Shown here one piece after another: positions 31,576 through 44,862 of a DNA stretch of 64,000 nt (within the stretch, counting starts at the first letter, position 1; every line of letters begins with the position of its first letter). The position numbers were made by a program, and so were the translations under genes. Source of the DNA: Cavia porcellus (Eukaryota; Chordata; Mammalia; Rodentia; Caviidae); assembly GCF_034190915.1 (NCBI RefSeq), contig NW_026947502.1, forward strand, positions 4,820,785 to 4,884,784. The letters are read 5' to 3'. The notes beneath the pieces were generated by a model. That model did not search any database. It was not told the DNA's origin and was given only the letters and a program-made list of their open reading frames with translations.

Positions 31576-31671
31576 TGGGTCTTTTTTCTTTTTATCAGTA
31601 ACAGGGATCGAACTCACGACTGCCTGCTTGCAAGGCAAGTGCTTATGCCGCTGAGCTAAATCCCCAGCCCC
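31576..31671 (-). mobile_element. ID-like SINE, young-looking
   Basis: TATCAGTAACAGGGATCGAA, TGCCTGCTTGCAAGGCAAGT and GCCGCTGAGCTAAATCCCC; flanked by ATCCTACTTCACCTT on both sides (about 31558 and 31674). Confidence 0.92.
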
Positions 31672-31763
31672 AATCCTACTTCACCTTGGCAAGAGCCTTC
31701 TATTTGCCTGGCCACACGACTGGTGATTATCATGTCCTTTAATCAACACTTGTGCTACCTATG

Positions 31764-31862
31764 ACAGGGTCTCGCTATGGAGTTCAGGCCGCCTCAAACT
31801 CACAATGACCCTTTTGCCTGTCTCCTGAGTGCTAAGGTTACAGGTGTGCCGCCACGTCCAAC
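31764..31862 (-). mobile_element. Old B1-type SINE
   Basis: GACAGGGTCTCGCTATGGAG, CTCCTGAGTGCTAAGGTTAC and GCCGCCACGTCC. Confidence 0.7.
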
Positions 31863-31869
31863 AACTCTT

Positions 31870-32435
31870 GATCTAGATATATGTCCTCTTGATCTAGAAA
31901 CCTGTACTGACTCCTTCTAAAGCTAATGGATGTTTCGGACTTTGGACTCAGCCCTATGCTTGTCTGCTGGAAGGAAATGCTCTCCCAAGGCTTCACTCAG
32001 CTACTGGTATAAAGACCATCACTGAGTCCTGTCACTTTTCCACTCTGCCACTGACTTAGGAGCTCTTGTTGGCTTTCCACTCATTTAAACAAGACCTTGT
32101 CAATTCACCTAGGGGCCTATGTGGCTCAACTGCTGTGCCCTATGGCTGCTTTTCTCCTGGGAGGTATCGGAGGATGGCTGTCCTCTGGGGCATCATGCTG
32201 TGAGGACACGAGCTGGTGCAGCTTACAGGCGATGGCTCATCTGGGCCAATGGGGGCCTGAGGGCCATGGTTCCTTTCTGCCTAGGTGTGCTCCCTTAGAG
32301 GGAAAGAATGGGCACACCGAATTGCCTGTGCATGACAGGTCAGCATTCCTGCCAAGCTGGAAAAGCTCAACACCATTCATTAGAACTGTACTGTTACAGA
32401 GTTGTGTTTTGATGCTAGTGTGTGCTCTGAGCTAC
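31870..32435. other. Unassigned sequence upstream of LEAP2
   Basis: Unique-looking; may include LEAP2 distal regulation but I can support no site. Confidence 0.35.
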
Positions 32436-32814
32436 TTTCGGGTGCGTGCACATGCATGCATATGCTGGGAATTCAACCCAGGCCCTCACACATCCTGCCA
32501 CTGAGCTACACCGGGTGTGCTGAGCTATTTTAGAATAGAAACGTGGTCCGGTTCCCACCCTCCCTCAGGGGTTTCACGTGGCTTCCAAAGTAAAGGACGG
32601 GCAGCGTGGACTTTTGACATACTGGGTGAAAGGCTCCAGGCCAGCGACACAATCATTCAAAGTCCAGATGAGGGATCAGTAAATACAAAGTGCCTCAAAG
32701 TAGCCCTTGAGCACATTCCTCTGGTAGACATTAACTCGATTAAATTGATCTTGATTACAAACATAAACTTTGCCCCATCTCACCTGGCAACCATGAGAAA
32801 GGCAGATGTCAGTC

Positions 32815-32821
32815 TATAAAA
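32815..32821 (+). promoter_or_regulatory. LEAP2: LEAP2 TATA box
   Basis: TATAAAA lies 60 nt upstream of the LEAP2 ATG, so transcription would begin near 32845 with a 5' UTR of about 30 nt. No CpG island is visible, in keeping with a tissue-restricted gene. Confidence 0.7.
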
Positions 32822-32874
32822 GGAAGCAGAAACTGCCCTTGGCCTCCACGCTCCAAGCCCCTTCCTCAGCCAGG

Positions 32875-32931
32875 ATGTGGCCCCTCAAACTCTCAGTGGT
32901 GCTCCTCATCTGCCTGCTGCTGCTGGGCCAG
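32875..32931 (+). CDS. LEAP2: LEAP2 coding exon 1 (signal peptide)
   Basis: Liver-expressed antimicrobial peptide 2 is a secreted peptide with in vitro antimicrobial activity; it is also an endogenous antagonist/inverse agonist of the ghrelin receptor GHSR. This exon encodes residues 1-19, a hydrophobic signal peptide that begins MWPLKL, with the ATG in the context CCAGGATGT. The donor is CAG|GTAAGG. Reading through the donor gives an unrelated tail and a stop, so splicing is required. Confidence 0.95.
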
Positions 32932-33072
32932 GTAAGGAAAGGCATCTGTCACCGTGGACATGGCAGTGGCGGTGGAATTCAGAGTGGCTGAGCATTGCAC
33001 AGAACTGCAGAAGGCTCCTTCTGCGCAGATGTCTCTTCTTCCGTACCTCAGGTGACTGACTTTGCTCTGCAG

Positions 33073-33212
33073 GTAGATGGCTCCCCAGTTCCTGAAAAGA
33101 GCTCAGTGAAGAAAAGGCTGAGAAGAATGACCCCATTTTGGAGAGGAGTTTCCCTCAGGCCCATTGGAGCCTCCTGTCGGGATGACTCTGAGTGCATCAC
33201 GAGGCTGTGCAA
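33073..33212 (+). CDS. LEAP2: LEAP2 coding exon 2 (propeptide and most of mature peptide)
   Basis: After a CTCTGCAG acceptor the exon encodes residues 20-65 and two bases of codon 66. A short propeptide ends in the furin-type site RLRR. The mature peptide starts at Met38 ([17 protein letters not shown]), the region known to bind GHSR and practically invariant in mammals. Cysteines 54, 60 and 65 are present. The donor is TGCAA|GTAAGC. Confidence 0.96.
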
Positions 33213-33493
33213 GTAAGCCTTGCCCCGGGTGCAGGGCAGCACAGAGCCCCGATAGACTCGGCAGGGCAAGAGCAGGAAACGGGACAGCAGAGTAAAGCTG
33301 GGCTGCAGGCGTGGCACCTGGGCAGAGGCTGCAAGCTCTGTGCAGGGGAATTCCTCAGAGCCAAGAGCCACTCAGGCACCACCAAAGGGTGTACCTTTCC
33401 TGAGACCAGACAGCCACCAGAGGAGGGAAAGGTAGCAGAAGGGGCCCTAGGCACTCGGAAGGCAGTCCAACACATCTTTTTTTTTTTCTCTAG

Positions 33494-33530
33494 AAAAAGA
33501 CGCTGCTCCCTGAGCGTGGCCCAGGAATGA
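33494..33530 (+). CDS. LEAP2: LEAP2 coding exon 3 (C-terminus)
   Basis: A 37-nt terminal coding exon follows a long pyrimidine tract and a CTAG acceptor. It adds KKRRCSLSVAQE with the fourth cysteine (Cys70) and TGA. The spliced product is 77 aa with a 40-residue mature peptide and two disulfides, as in human. The residue before KRRC is Lys, where human has Arg. Confidence 0.95.
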
Positions 33531-33763
33531 TGCACCCACCAGGGGAAGACACAGTGCAGCAGTCACCTCCAACGATGCTCCGTTCTGCGGACTATTAATT
33601 GCATTTCGGCATTTTGGCTGGGGATATACAAGTGAAGCGATCTTGTGCTGTATTTAAAGACAGATATGTATGCTTTAAATTGGTCTCCATTTTTCTCCTT
33701 AGAATGTATATACGTGGGTAAGTGTAAGTAAATCTATCAGTTTAGAGTTTATTTTTTTATATT

Positions 33764-33769
33764 ATTAAA
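33764..33769 (+). promoter_or_regulatory. LEAP2: Possible LEAP2 polyadenylation signal ATTAAA
   Basis: ATTAAA lies about 235 nt after the stop in a T-rich stretch. It is the best hexamer before the convergent AFF4 3' end, about 700 bp away. Confidence 0.5.
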
Positions 33770-34336
33770 CAGCTCAAATTGAAATTGTGGCAGTGTGAAA
33801 TTCAAACTTGAAGGAGGAATCACTAGGCGTAGAAAAACCAGCACTGCACAACGACGTGACAGCCTCTCCTTCTGGAAAGTGAGGGCGAGTTACTGTTTCT
33901 CTAAGTCTTCTAAAGCAGGCAAGGGCAGGGTAAGGGGAAGTTTAGTGGCAGCTTTGTGACTGCCTTGGCAAGTTCCTAAGCTGTTGCCCTGGATCCTGGC
34001 CCTTACATGTCAAAGAAACAAATTTTCAGAGCGGGCCGAGAGGGGCGCCTGGCTCTGGCTGCCTCCTGCCGTGTGTGCATGTTATCTAGGACGCTCTGCA
34101 CATACAGGGGCCTGAGCCCCAGCTTAAGAAAACAACGGAAGCCTGAGCCACCCAGAACACCAGAAAGCATCGGAGATGTCTGCTGGAGCAGGGCAAACAT
34201 CATGTACACGCAAGGCCCATGGGCTGCACAGTCACAATGTCTGTAATTTGAAAAACAAAACCTACACTAGAATGACCAAAAAGTGTAGTACTGGAACCAA
34301 AAATATAAAACAAGAATTGCATGAAAAGGGCAAAGG

Positions 34337-34422
34337 AGGGCCAGGGATTTAGCTCAGCGGCATGAGCACCTGCCTGGCAAGTGCTAGGTCATAAATTCAA
34401 TCCCGGTACCAGAAAAAAAAGG
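34337..34422 (+). mobile_element. ID-like SINE at the AFF4/LEAP2 convergent junction
   Basis: GGCCAGGGATTTAGCTCAGC through AATTCAATCCCGGTACC. It lies just outside the inferred AFF4 3' end. Confidence 0.88.
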
Positions 34423-34469
34423 CAAGTGAGAGCTGAGGAAGTGTAAAGAGCACAGTGTTCATAAACTTT

Positions 34470-37400
34470 AATACAGAAAATCTATTTGATATTTATTAAA
34501 CTTAGTTTCTCCAGCTATGGTTTGGCATTATACAAAGCATCTTAATGACACAGTAGAGTTAAAAAGATTTTTACAAATTGAAATGTGATACCCTTGTCTC
34601 CAAATATTTTAATTGCCATAAATTTGTTTAAAAATACACATTAAACACGTTTGACACTCTAAACTTTCTATAATCTCAATACCACAAAATACATATAATA
34701 TACTATACAGATGTGGAAAAATCTAGTTAGTATATAATACTTTGCTCACCATTAACAGCTTTATTATGTGAAATGCACATACTGTACTGACTTAGAAATC
34801 CGAGCTTTTGAACCCCAGAGTACCTCTGAAATTTTAATGTATTGCAAACAAATAAAAATCACAGTATATAATTGAAATTTTGGTTGAAAATGTCAGATGC
34901 CTAAATATTTTGGATAAAGAAATGTAAAACAAAGATTAAGATCATGTACAAAACAAAGGCATCCAATTAGTCACTGACAGTACCTTTCCGCACAATCAAC
35001 AGGCTTATAATTTATCATGGCATTACCTTCCCTGCAAAACCCTCCCCAAATATGAAACAATTATTTACCAAATAATTTTCAAATAACATAAAAGGATTTT
35101 CAATAAATATATAAGCATTTCTATCCTCCATATACAAAATTTCTTAAAATCACCCAGAACGGAGGCTAGATACAATGTTTTCCTAACTGTGCTTGCCAAC
35201 TCCACACCTGGCCCCCAAAGGTGACGCCTTTCAGACGCGGACGGCCGGGCCAGCTCTGCTGGTGAGCCCCATGCCCTCCCCAATGCTGTCCAATGTTCAC
35301 TTGCGTCAGTGATATGCCAGGGGCGCTTGCACAGCTGTAAAATGGGAACACTTCCTGAACAGCAACAACAAACTCAACAATGGGGGTAATCACGGCACCA
35401 ATTTGAATGGCAGTGTTTCCAAATAGATATTTTTGAGAAAGGAACCTAACAGTAGAAAATTCCAATGGTTAAAAGCTGCAAAGGAACCCAACATGGAAGT
35501 CACGAGCCCTAATAAAACTAACTTCTGGGTGGGAACTTTTCCACACTCCTTTAGAGAACTTTTTAACTCTTGTCTTTAATAATGGTAATTTATGCTCAAC
35601 TGAACAATGGTGGCAAGGAGAGGTCCATGCTAACATTCCTGAAAAATCACTTTCCTGCTGTGATGCCTGCTTAGGCTGCTCTCTCAGGATACTTCAAATA
35701 TCTATGACTTGGTCAAGACTTAACCTGAACCCTTTATCAGGTGACCAGATTCCATTTAAATGGGGATTTACTTATTCCTTTCCCTTTCCTGAAGGCAGCT
35801 CTTTTTAATTAATCCCGGGATCCAACATCCCTTTACCTAATTTTACAACTTATTTCCTGTCATTTGCTAGCCTGGTTTTGGAGCCCAGAAATCTGAACTG
35901 CACTTCTCCAGTAGTGAGTGGGTGAAAGGTATGCTCACCAACGTGATTAATTTAGCATCTTGTCCCTGCATATTCCACGTCATTTGATGGTTATTTCTTT
36001 ACTGATTTTTCTGAATAGCAACCTTTGGTGTGCAATATTGTTAATGGAAAAAAGTCTGTCTCTCTACCACACTGATACACCAAGCTAAAATGAAATACAG
36101 GTTCCACGTAACCTGGGAAACATGCGTCACAGGAGTGTATGTGGATTTTGAAGCGCTCCAGCTCCCTCAGTTACTTAGGTTTTGCTGTTGTTCTTTCTTT
36201 TTAAAAGCATCATCACAATCTGCCTGAAGCAGTCATCCCCAGAAGATGTTCCTAGGACCCAGATGCAAACTCCTATAAATCAAGAGACAAAATGAAGCCA
36301 TTTTGTTCAATTAGCTACCAGAAAATTAAAATCTTTCCCACCCTGTAAGAGCCCTATTACACTACAGAAGGGCTCAAATATATTTTAAAAGTTAATTTAC
36401 TACAAATCATAGTAATTAAGCTTTAACAATCTAAAGGAATACACATTGCACCCTTGAACATTATTATTCAAGGTGTCAACAAGAAAGTGTCTTAGATCAA
36501 TTTAATAAATAATGTGGAAATAGTTGCACTAAGCTAAAATACTAAACACACATTTTGACAAACTAATTTCATACATACATACATACATATATATAAAGTG
36601 TGTATGTGTACAGAAGTTTAAGATCCAAAGTTGCATACCCTCCTACCTGGAAGAGTGCACAGAGAACCCTTCCTCTCCACAGCTATGCATCGCTGACTCA
36701 AACAATCACTGACTGCTCTGAAACTCCAACAAGTACTGGCTTCCAAACCCAGCACTTTCATTTGTAATAGGTGCCTTTGTAGGCTCTTGCTTCACCATGC
36801 AAGTGCATTCATTAAAAGTTAATGTTCCAAAGTTTCTGCTGTTAAATACAAAATGATGCTGCCTGACCTAGTTGATTAAAACCTTTCATGAAAAGAAACA
36901 AACAGTTTAAAAACAGTGAATCTACTAAAGCACAAGTGTATCATTCAAAGTGCAGCCCAGATGCCTATGCAGACCCAGGCCAAGAGCTCCCCAGAAACAC
37001 AGGCATATGTAGGCACGCGCACACACTACTTTAAACTGCTTTTATATTGCAGAATTAAGACCAGAGGTGCTCAGTCTTCTCTGCTCTTCAGCAGCTATAG
37101 TTGTAAATTTATCTGAAGTGTTCAATGCTTATAAAGTTTACTTCTTGGTTCCTTGCCCAGAAAAGGTGGCACTGAGGCAGGGAAAGGGCTGAACACTGTC
37201 CAGCCGGAGAGGAGCTGGGCCAGAGTGTGGAAGCCTGAACCACTGGAGGGAAGCGCTCCCCACAGCCAGCCATGCCTGGGCAAGACTACTCTGACAGCTT
37301 CAGGTGCCGCAACCGCTGTGCGGGCGCCTGGAAAGAGTCCAACGGGAAGGCTGCTGCCGCCTGGAGTACAAGGATGGTCTTAAAAGAGCAGTCGGGTGAG

Positions 37401-39909
37401 TGATTTTTTTAAAAACAGTTGCTATTTCCACAATTACCTATATTAAGTACAAGTCTCAGACTACATTTTAGCCACTTGTCAAATTTAGTTTTAAATGTTA
37501 CAAAATACTGATGACGCCTACTGAGGAGGGAAGACTGACCACCTGTACAGGAGTTCACAGTGTGTGCTGGAGCAGATGACACAGAGTGTTCCAGAAGACG
37601 GGGAGGGAGTGGCAGTTACACAGATCATGGTGTTTCTGAAAATTCAATCATTTAGGATTGGATTTTGATCCATTCCCCATCACCACCTGGTAGGAAAAGC
37701 TCTCCACAATGAAAAGCTTCAAAAATTCACTCTATAAAAATTAACACGATTTTAAAGAGGCAATGTTTTAGAGCAGCACCATAAGACACATAGGAAACTC
37801 TGCTTTAAGAAAAAATCAGTGTAACCCCAGAAATGCTCCTGCTCCCTTTATGGACACACTGACACCAGAATGCACTGGAGGTACCCTGCTGGCTGTTTTT
37901 CAGCTGCAGATCAAGCAATCAGAGGGACAGGACATACATATCACTTGATTAACCATTCTTTCTACTAGAGAACCATCACAATTGCTGAGGAATTGTCCTC
38001 TTAAGGGAAACTGTTCCTAGAACACGCTAAGATTAAATTAATAGGACTCTGAGGCAATTTCTCAAAGAGAAAAAGGTTAAATTCTCCATAATTTGAAGGC
38101 CAAAACCAGTAGAGCTCTATAGACATGAAGCCACAGGACACTCAGAGTTCCCGGGCTTCCGAGGTGAAGTGTGGCGGAGACTCGAGCAGAGGCCTCGCCA
38201 CACCACTACACTTGGAGATCTGTTCCTTCTTTCCCTTTTCCGGTTTCAAGCCTCAGCAATTGTCTACAAATAGTAGGGCAATCGTTTTTCCTAACTGGAT
38301 AGATTCAGTTTTAGAATAAGACAAACTATTTCTTTTGAAGCAGCATTACCCAATTAGACTAAGTCATGTCTAACTTTTTAAAAGCATTAACTTTTAAAAA
38401 CTGATTAATCCTTATGTGACCCTAAAGGGAGGTTTAAAGTGAAAGAGAATTCATTATTCATGTAAAGGACAACCATGTATGGACAATCTAGTCCTAGTGT
38501 TAATTTGATCTGTAAACAATCCACAGACTCTTCATTTAAAGGTAAGATTTAAGGCACACCAGACATGATACGCGACACAAAGCACAGCAGGTGCGTTCCT
38601 CACCCCTGACTCCTTTATGCACCTTGCAGGGAAGGGTACTTTGACATACAATGCTCAGGAAGCTGGCTTCTTAAGCTCTATGATTGCTCTCCTCCCCCTT
38701 TCCAGGAGCACACACTGAACCAAGTCAGTACTTTGCTGTGTAAATTTTCTGATCCTACAGAAACATACACCACTAATGGGAGGCCTTTAAAATGGATAAA
38801 CTCATCATCGCTACATCAGGCATTAGCACTGTATATAAGTTGTATAGCAAAACCACACACACCAACAGTATCAGTCACTACATGCTCATACCAGAGCATC
38901 ACAAGCAAGTGTGGGGGAATTCTCCCAAGAGGTTTTAACCTTTGGACATTATCAATTAAAGAGATGTAGGCAGGAACCCTCAAGAGATAAATCATCCTTT
39001 TTGCAAGGGTAACTTATTCTCCTTCAATTAAGTGTCAAATGATTAGCAACAAGAAGAGTTTTAATAAAATCCATGAAACTTAAGATTGTCCTTTTATGAA
39101 ACCCTTCAAAATGATAAGCGTCTCCTAGAATGTCTGCCTGCTCTCCTTTGTAATGCATTACATGCAAGTTACAGTCACCTTGTGATTGCTATAGTGTTAA
39201 CACACATTCACAGCTTTTGAAATACCAAATCAGAAATTTTTTGTTTTTTTACATCCATCTTAAATGTCCTCTTCTCATATTTAAATGATTTCTTATGTGT
39301 AGAAGAATGCTTAGTACTAAGCATAAATTTTACAATAATAAACTTGTAGCTCAGATTTGAAATAATATCAGGTAGTAGAGCTAGGAAGAACATGTCCCTA
39401 TTTTACTCACAGAAGAGCTACCACAAGAAAAAAAAAGGTAACGAAGCTCCCAAAATATATAAATAAAAATGCCTACATTATGTTTACGCTAAATATTCAA
39501 CAGAGTAAATTCCTAAGTAGAAATAACTAAGTTTTAAACAAGCCTCAATTTGGGAACCTAAAAAAAAAAAAAAAAAATTCAAAATAAATAGAATTTTACT
39601 TGGTTAGTTACAAATTGCAACTGGAATTCAATCATATTACAGATCATTAAAACCATCTTATCAATGTGCTGCAGATTTAACATTTAAATAACATTTAACA
39701 TTTAGCATTTAAATAATTTTTCACATTGGGAGTACCGAGGGGGTCCAGTGATACGATGGCTTTGGGTTAGACACAACAACACATGAACCAAGGAGGAGAA
39801 AATCATTCCTCATTCGTAGTGTTGACTGGGTGACATGTTATGGCAGTTTTCCTTTGTGATGTGACACAGTGTTGTGGAGAAAATCAGAGGCAACGAGAAT
39901 GTGTTCAGT
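34470..39909 (-). other. AFF4: AFF4 3' untranslated region
   Basis: About 5.4 kb follows the AFF4 stop without an intact SINE or LINE, in contrast to the dense repeats on both sides. It is AT-rich, with A/T runs (39561-39577) and a short TACA/TATA microsatellite near 36571-36597. Short open frames inside it look random. The extent is inferred from repeat absence and the terminal AATAAA. Confidence 0.7.
34492..34497 (-). promoter_or_regulatory. AFF4: Probable distal AFF4 polyadenylation signal AATAAA
   Basis: On the minus strand AATAAA lies near the boundary between the SINE-free 3' UTR and an ID-like SINE at 34337-34422. Cleavage near 34470 gives a 3' UTR of about 5.4 kb, similar to the long human one. 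Other AATAAA hexamers lie nearer the stop and may be used as well. Confidence 0.5.
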
Positions 39910-40295
<386 letters not shown>

Positions 40296-40649
40296 AATGC
40301 ACCATCTGAAATTAAGTGTTATATGTACATGCAGAATATACCACTGACAATGATTATAATGAACTGCTCTTATGCATTACAGTGGACATCTAGTGCCGCA
40401 TACATACACAATGCCCTGTTGGATTACTCAACTGGTGCTAAACAGAATATACTTTTAAAAAATTTTGCTCATTTTTATTACCATAAAAGCATGTTAACAG
40501 TGTTAATAAAGATATTCTTTGCATGTTTCCCATAACAGCCTTTGAGAGGGTAGATAATTGTAAGTCTGCACTCAACCTTTCTGGTGTAACTTTATGTCAT
40601 ATGTCACTGATAAAACCCGTATTTTCAGATAGTTTAAAAATTCAAGGGA

Positions 40650-40763
40650 TTGGGGCTGGGGATTTAGCTCAGCGGCATAAGCGCCTGCCTTATACGTGTG
40701 CTGTCGTGAGTTCGATCTCTGGTACCGATAAAAACAAAAAAGACCAAAAAAAAAAAAAAAATT
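40650..40763 (+). mobile_element. ID-like SINE in last AFF4 intron
   Basis: Near consensus with a changed anticodon-loop segment (TTATACGTGTGCTGTCG); flanked by TTCAAGGGAT copies. Confidence 0.9.
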
Positions 40764-41194
40764 TTCAAGGGATGGAAATAAAAATTCTTATATGAACAAA
40801 TAGAGGTTGCATGTGAGGGAAATTGGGAGGGAGAACAGTGTCTCAGGATTTGATTTTAATGTAATTATGGAAACAAAAAAAGGATGTAAGGCTACAAATT
40901 AAGACTGTTCTTAGACATGCAGAGAAAAAAGAGAGTTCTTAAAGCTATCACACTATTTAAACAGGACAGGGAGTAACTAAATGCTTGAGCGAAGGGTCAC
41001 CTTTACAGAATTCTAGCTAATAAATGCAGAAGGAATGTCCAAATAGAAAACTGCTAATGAGGGTTGGAGATATTTGTCTATTACACACAAGGCCCTAGGT
41101 TTTTAAGGCCTGGTACCATAAGAAGCACAGGGAAGGGGGAATGGGAGCTCATACAGTCATGGGCCTAGGCAATGATGATAAACAAAAAATTAAT

Positions 41195-41425
41195 GATATA
41201 TATATATATATATTAGTAATACTACTGATTTCTCTGAGTTTGTTAAAGAGAAAGATTTGTGCTAGTATTGTTCGGCCAATTTACCGCAGATGTCTTGTAC
41301 TCTGGGTGAATGATTTGGGGATGACAATTGCGATAAATATATACCATTGTAGCTCCCAATTGATGTTTTGGAATTTTCTTTTTTAAATTTTCTTCCCTCT
41401 TTGAAATAAAATGGAGTTGGAAAAA
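41195..41425 (+). mobile_element. 5'-truncated LINE-1 3' end
   Basis: ACTGATTTCTCTGAGTTTG, TACTCTGGGTGAATGATTTG and TGAAATAAAATGGAGTTGGA match the 3' end of the L1 at 46.6-46.8 kb, followed by an A-run. An (AT)n run marks its left end. Confidence 0.75.
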
Positions 41426-41857
41426 AAAAAAAAGCTAAAGTTGAATATTGACTTCTGGATCAAAGTCATCAGCCTGACATCACCAGAATAACTCTAATGA
41501 CCAGACATTACAAAAAGGGAAATTAAAAGTGTATGCTAATAAAGGACAATAGTAGTAGCTCTAGTGCACAGCCTGTGGCAGTACTGAAGAACCTACTGGA
41601 CATGGGTCACAGCAGGCACACACAGTTCTCTTTGTAGACACGAGAGCCAAGTCACCCCAGCAGTGGAGTAGTGGACAACTGCTGATTTTCTTTTTAACTG
41701 TTGGTTTTTTCTAAACTAAAACCTCAGTATTTGGGTTTAACTGCAGTGTTGGCACTTACGATAAATAAGTGGGTTTTGGGTTGCAGTCCTGGTACTCAGT
41801 CTCTGAAAGGTTTGTTAGCACAAGCCTATGGAGAGGATCCTTATCTAAAATACTTGA

Positions 41858-41932
41858 GGGATTGGGGGTATAGCGCAGTGGAAGGGCACTTGCCCACCAA
41901 GTACAAGGCCCTGGGTTCAAGCCACAAAAAAA
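41858..41932 (+). mobile_element. ID-like SINE of the classical ID type
   Basis: ATTGGGGGTATAGCGCAGTG and AGGCCCTGGGTTCAAGCC. Confidence 0.8.
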
Positions 41933-42821
41933 GAGAGGAAACACACTCAAATAAACCAACTGTGTTTCAATCTAATCAACCCTCAGCATATAACTATCAG
42001 TATAAAGAAAATGAGACAGAACAACCAATTAAGTGACATCATAAGGAAGTAATCACTCAAATCCTGAATAAAACATTCTATAACCCAGATTCTCCTCATC
42101 ATCAATAGCATGTCCTCCAAAAAGAAAAGAAGAAAAAAAAGTGGAGGGCATAAAGAGCCTTAGCAACGACATGCTATTATTTACAAACTTTGCTTAGATC
42201 CTGTTTGAAATAAATCTGATAATTAAAAAAAAAAAAATGGACATTTGAGATGATAAGAAAAAATCTGATGATGAGCCCTGGGGAGGAAGGGCCTCCCCCC
42301 AAAAAGAAAAATCTGATGACAGACTAAGTTAACAGAAAACATAAAAGCCAAACGTTAGGTGTCTCTCATCATTATTTCTCCTTAGGAACAGGACAGGAAT
42401 CTTTCATTTGCATCTGCCTGCCTCCTCATACTGTAAGCACTGAAGTACTATGTGATAAAATGACTCTGACAGGCTATTTTAATATTTCTCTGCAAACTGA
42501 ATAAGTGCTATGCACTTATATCTGAAGATAAAATCTACTGTAATAAGCTAGTATACATATAGCACTTTCCCCTAAGAGCTTTAAATATTTTTATTATTTT
42601 CTATGGTCTAAGTTTAGGTAATAATAAACTTTTAAGATGAAATACCTCAACCTAATATTAACAAAAGCTAAGAAATCTATTTGTTTATCACATAACTATC
42701 TTCCATTATATCTAAAAATTCAGTTAAACATCTCAAATGAGTAAGACATCTAAATGTAATCTTATTTTCATAGTTAAATATTAATCAGCCCACAGTATGA
42801 CCTATTCCCTTTTAAAAAAAT

Positions 42822-42909
42822 TTTTTTTTTTTTTTTGGTCCTGGGGATTGAACTCATGACCTTGCATCTGTCAGGGAGGCATTTATGCTGCTGAGCTAAA
42901 TCCCTGGCC
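42822..42909 (-). mobile_element. ID-like SINE
   Basis: GGTCCTGGGGATTGAACTCA to GCTGCTGAGCTAAATCCC, directly beside a B1-type copy. Confidence 0.88.
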
Positions 42910-42917
42910 CTTCCCTT

Positions 42918-43034
42918 TTATTCTGAAGACAGGATCTTGCTACATAGTTCAGGCTGGCCTCAATTTGCAACAATCCCTCTCTGCCTCAGCCTTCCAAGTG
43001 CTAAGTCTACAGGTGTGCACCACCATGCTTGGTT
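42918..43034 (-). mobile_element. B1-type SINE
   Basis: CTGAAGACAGGATCTTGCTA to CACCACCATGCTTGG; one duplicated unit; co-oriented with AFF4. Confidence 0.8.
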
Positions 43035-43211
43035 AACACATTACTTTTAAAGTGTGCAATGCACTTAAAATTCAAAAATGACACATACTTACCTTAGATT
43101 AAGATCATTAGCTTGTGTCACCAGGATAACGAGAGGTATTAATACAACACTCAACTAAATCCTAAAAGTTCTTTTTAATAATTCCACCCTTCAAGTTTAT
43201 CTGGAACGCTA

Positions 43212-43457
<246 letters not shown>

Positions 43458-43504
43458 TTAGTTCATATAAACAACATTAGGAAATGGACGTACCCACCTT
43501 GTTT

Positions 43505-43612
43505 TTGTTTATTTTGTTTTTTGAGACATGATCTCACCATGTGGTTCAGACTGACCTTAAACTCACAGTGATCCTCCTGGCTCAGCCTCCCACATACTGG
43601 GATCACAGGTAT
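43505..43612 (-). mobile_element. B1-type SINE near an AFF4 exon
   Basis: TTTTGAGACATGATCTCACC to CTGGGATCACAGG; 3' truncated, about 70 bp upstream of the 43217-43434 exon. Confidence 0.78.
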
Positions 43613-43791
43613 GGGACTTTATATATTTTTAACTGTACTTTTAGGATTACAAATTTGGTTAGGAAAATATAAGCAAAGCAATGACTGAATGTCATTTCAT
43701 ATAAACATAATAAGATGGAAAATATAGAAGAAATGGACAGATTCCTGGATACATATGAATTACCAAAGCTGAATCAAGAAGATATACTACA

Positions 43792-43937
43792 GGGCATAGT
43801 GGTGCACTCCCTGTAATCCCAGCACTCGGGAGGCTAAGGCAAGAGAATCACTCAAATTTGAGACCAGCCTGGGCTACAAAGTGAGCTCAAAGCCAGCCTG
43901 AACTGTAGTAAGACTGTCTCAAAAACAAAAACAAACT
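43792..43937 (+). mobile_element. B1-type SINE in L1
   Basis: GGGCATAGTGGTGCACTCCC to AGACTGTCTCAAAAACAAA; both duplicated units. Confidence 0.85.
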
Positions 43938-44381
43938 GTAATAAACCAGTAAGAATAAATGAAATAAAGATATAACTGACAACCTATCAACAAAGAAAAG
44001 TCTGGCCCTGACGGATTCACTGCTGAATTCTACAAAAAATTTAGAGAAGACCTGACACTACTACTTCTCAAATTCTTTAATGAAACTGAAAGGGAAGCAA
44101 TACTCCCAAATTTATTCCTGGAAGCAAGAAATACCCTGATATCAAAATCGGAGGACTCAACTAAGGAAGAGAATTACAGGGCAATTTCCCTAATGAACAT
44201 AGATGCAAAAATCCTTAATAAGATACTGGCAAACAGAAACAGAATGCGGCAAATCATCAAGAAGTGAGATTCATCCCAGGGATGCAGGGATAGCTCAACA
44301 TACATAAATCCACAAATGTAATGTACCATATTAACAGAGCCAAGGACAAAAACTGTCCATCAATAGATGCAGAAAAAAAGC

Positions 44382-44479
44382 CTTTTTTTTTTGGGGGGGG
44401 GGTGTTACTGGGGATTGAACTCATAACCTTGCACTTTCTAGGAAGGCACTTGTGCCACTGAACTAAACCCCTGTCCCTC
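44382..44479 (-). mobile_element. ID-like SINE in L1
   Basis: A T-run and G-run (tail) precede ACTGGGGATTGAACTCATAA and GCCACTGAACTAAACCCC. Confidence 0.88.
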
Positions 44480-44766
44480 AGAAAGGGTGTTTTACCAAGT
44501 CCAGCATTCATTTATGATAAAAAAAAAAAAAAAACTTACAGAAAATTAGATCAGATGGTCTTTATCTCAATCTAATAAAAACTATCTATGACAAACCAAC
44601 AGCCAACGTCATACTAAATGGACAAAAACTGAAAACTTTGTCTTTAAAATCAGGAACAACACAAGGATGTCCACTGTCTCCACTCTTATTGAATGTAGTC
44701 CTGGAAACTGTAGCTTGAGCAATTAGACAAGAGAAAGAAATTAAAGGACTAAAGATAGGAAAGGAA

Positions 44767-44862
44767 GGGCTGGGGATTTAGCCCAGCGGCATAAGCACTG
44801 CCTGGCAAGTGCGAGGTCATGAGTTTGAGCCCTAGTACCAAAAAAAAAAAAAAAAAAAACAA
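44767..44862 (+). mobile_element. ID-like SINE in L1
   Basis: GGGGATTTAGCCCAGCGGCA to TTTGAGCCCTAGTACC and an A-run; the flanking L1 rejoins at AAGGAAGAAATTAAAG. Confidence 0.9.

Noticed and set aside
33197..33535. 112-aa minus-strand frame over LEAP2
   Set aside because: Overlaps two LEAP2 exons and an intron; no independent support.
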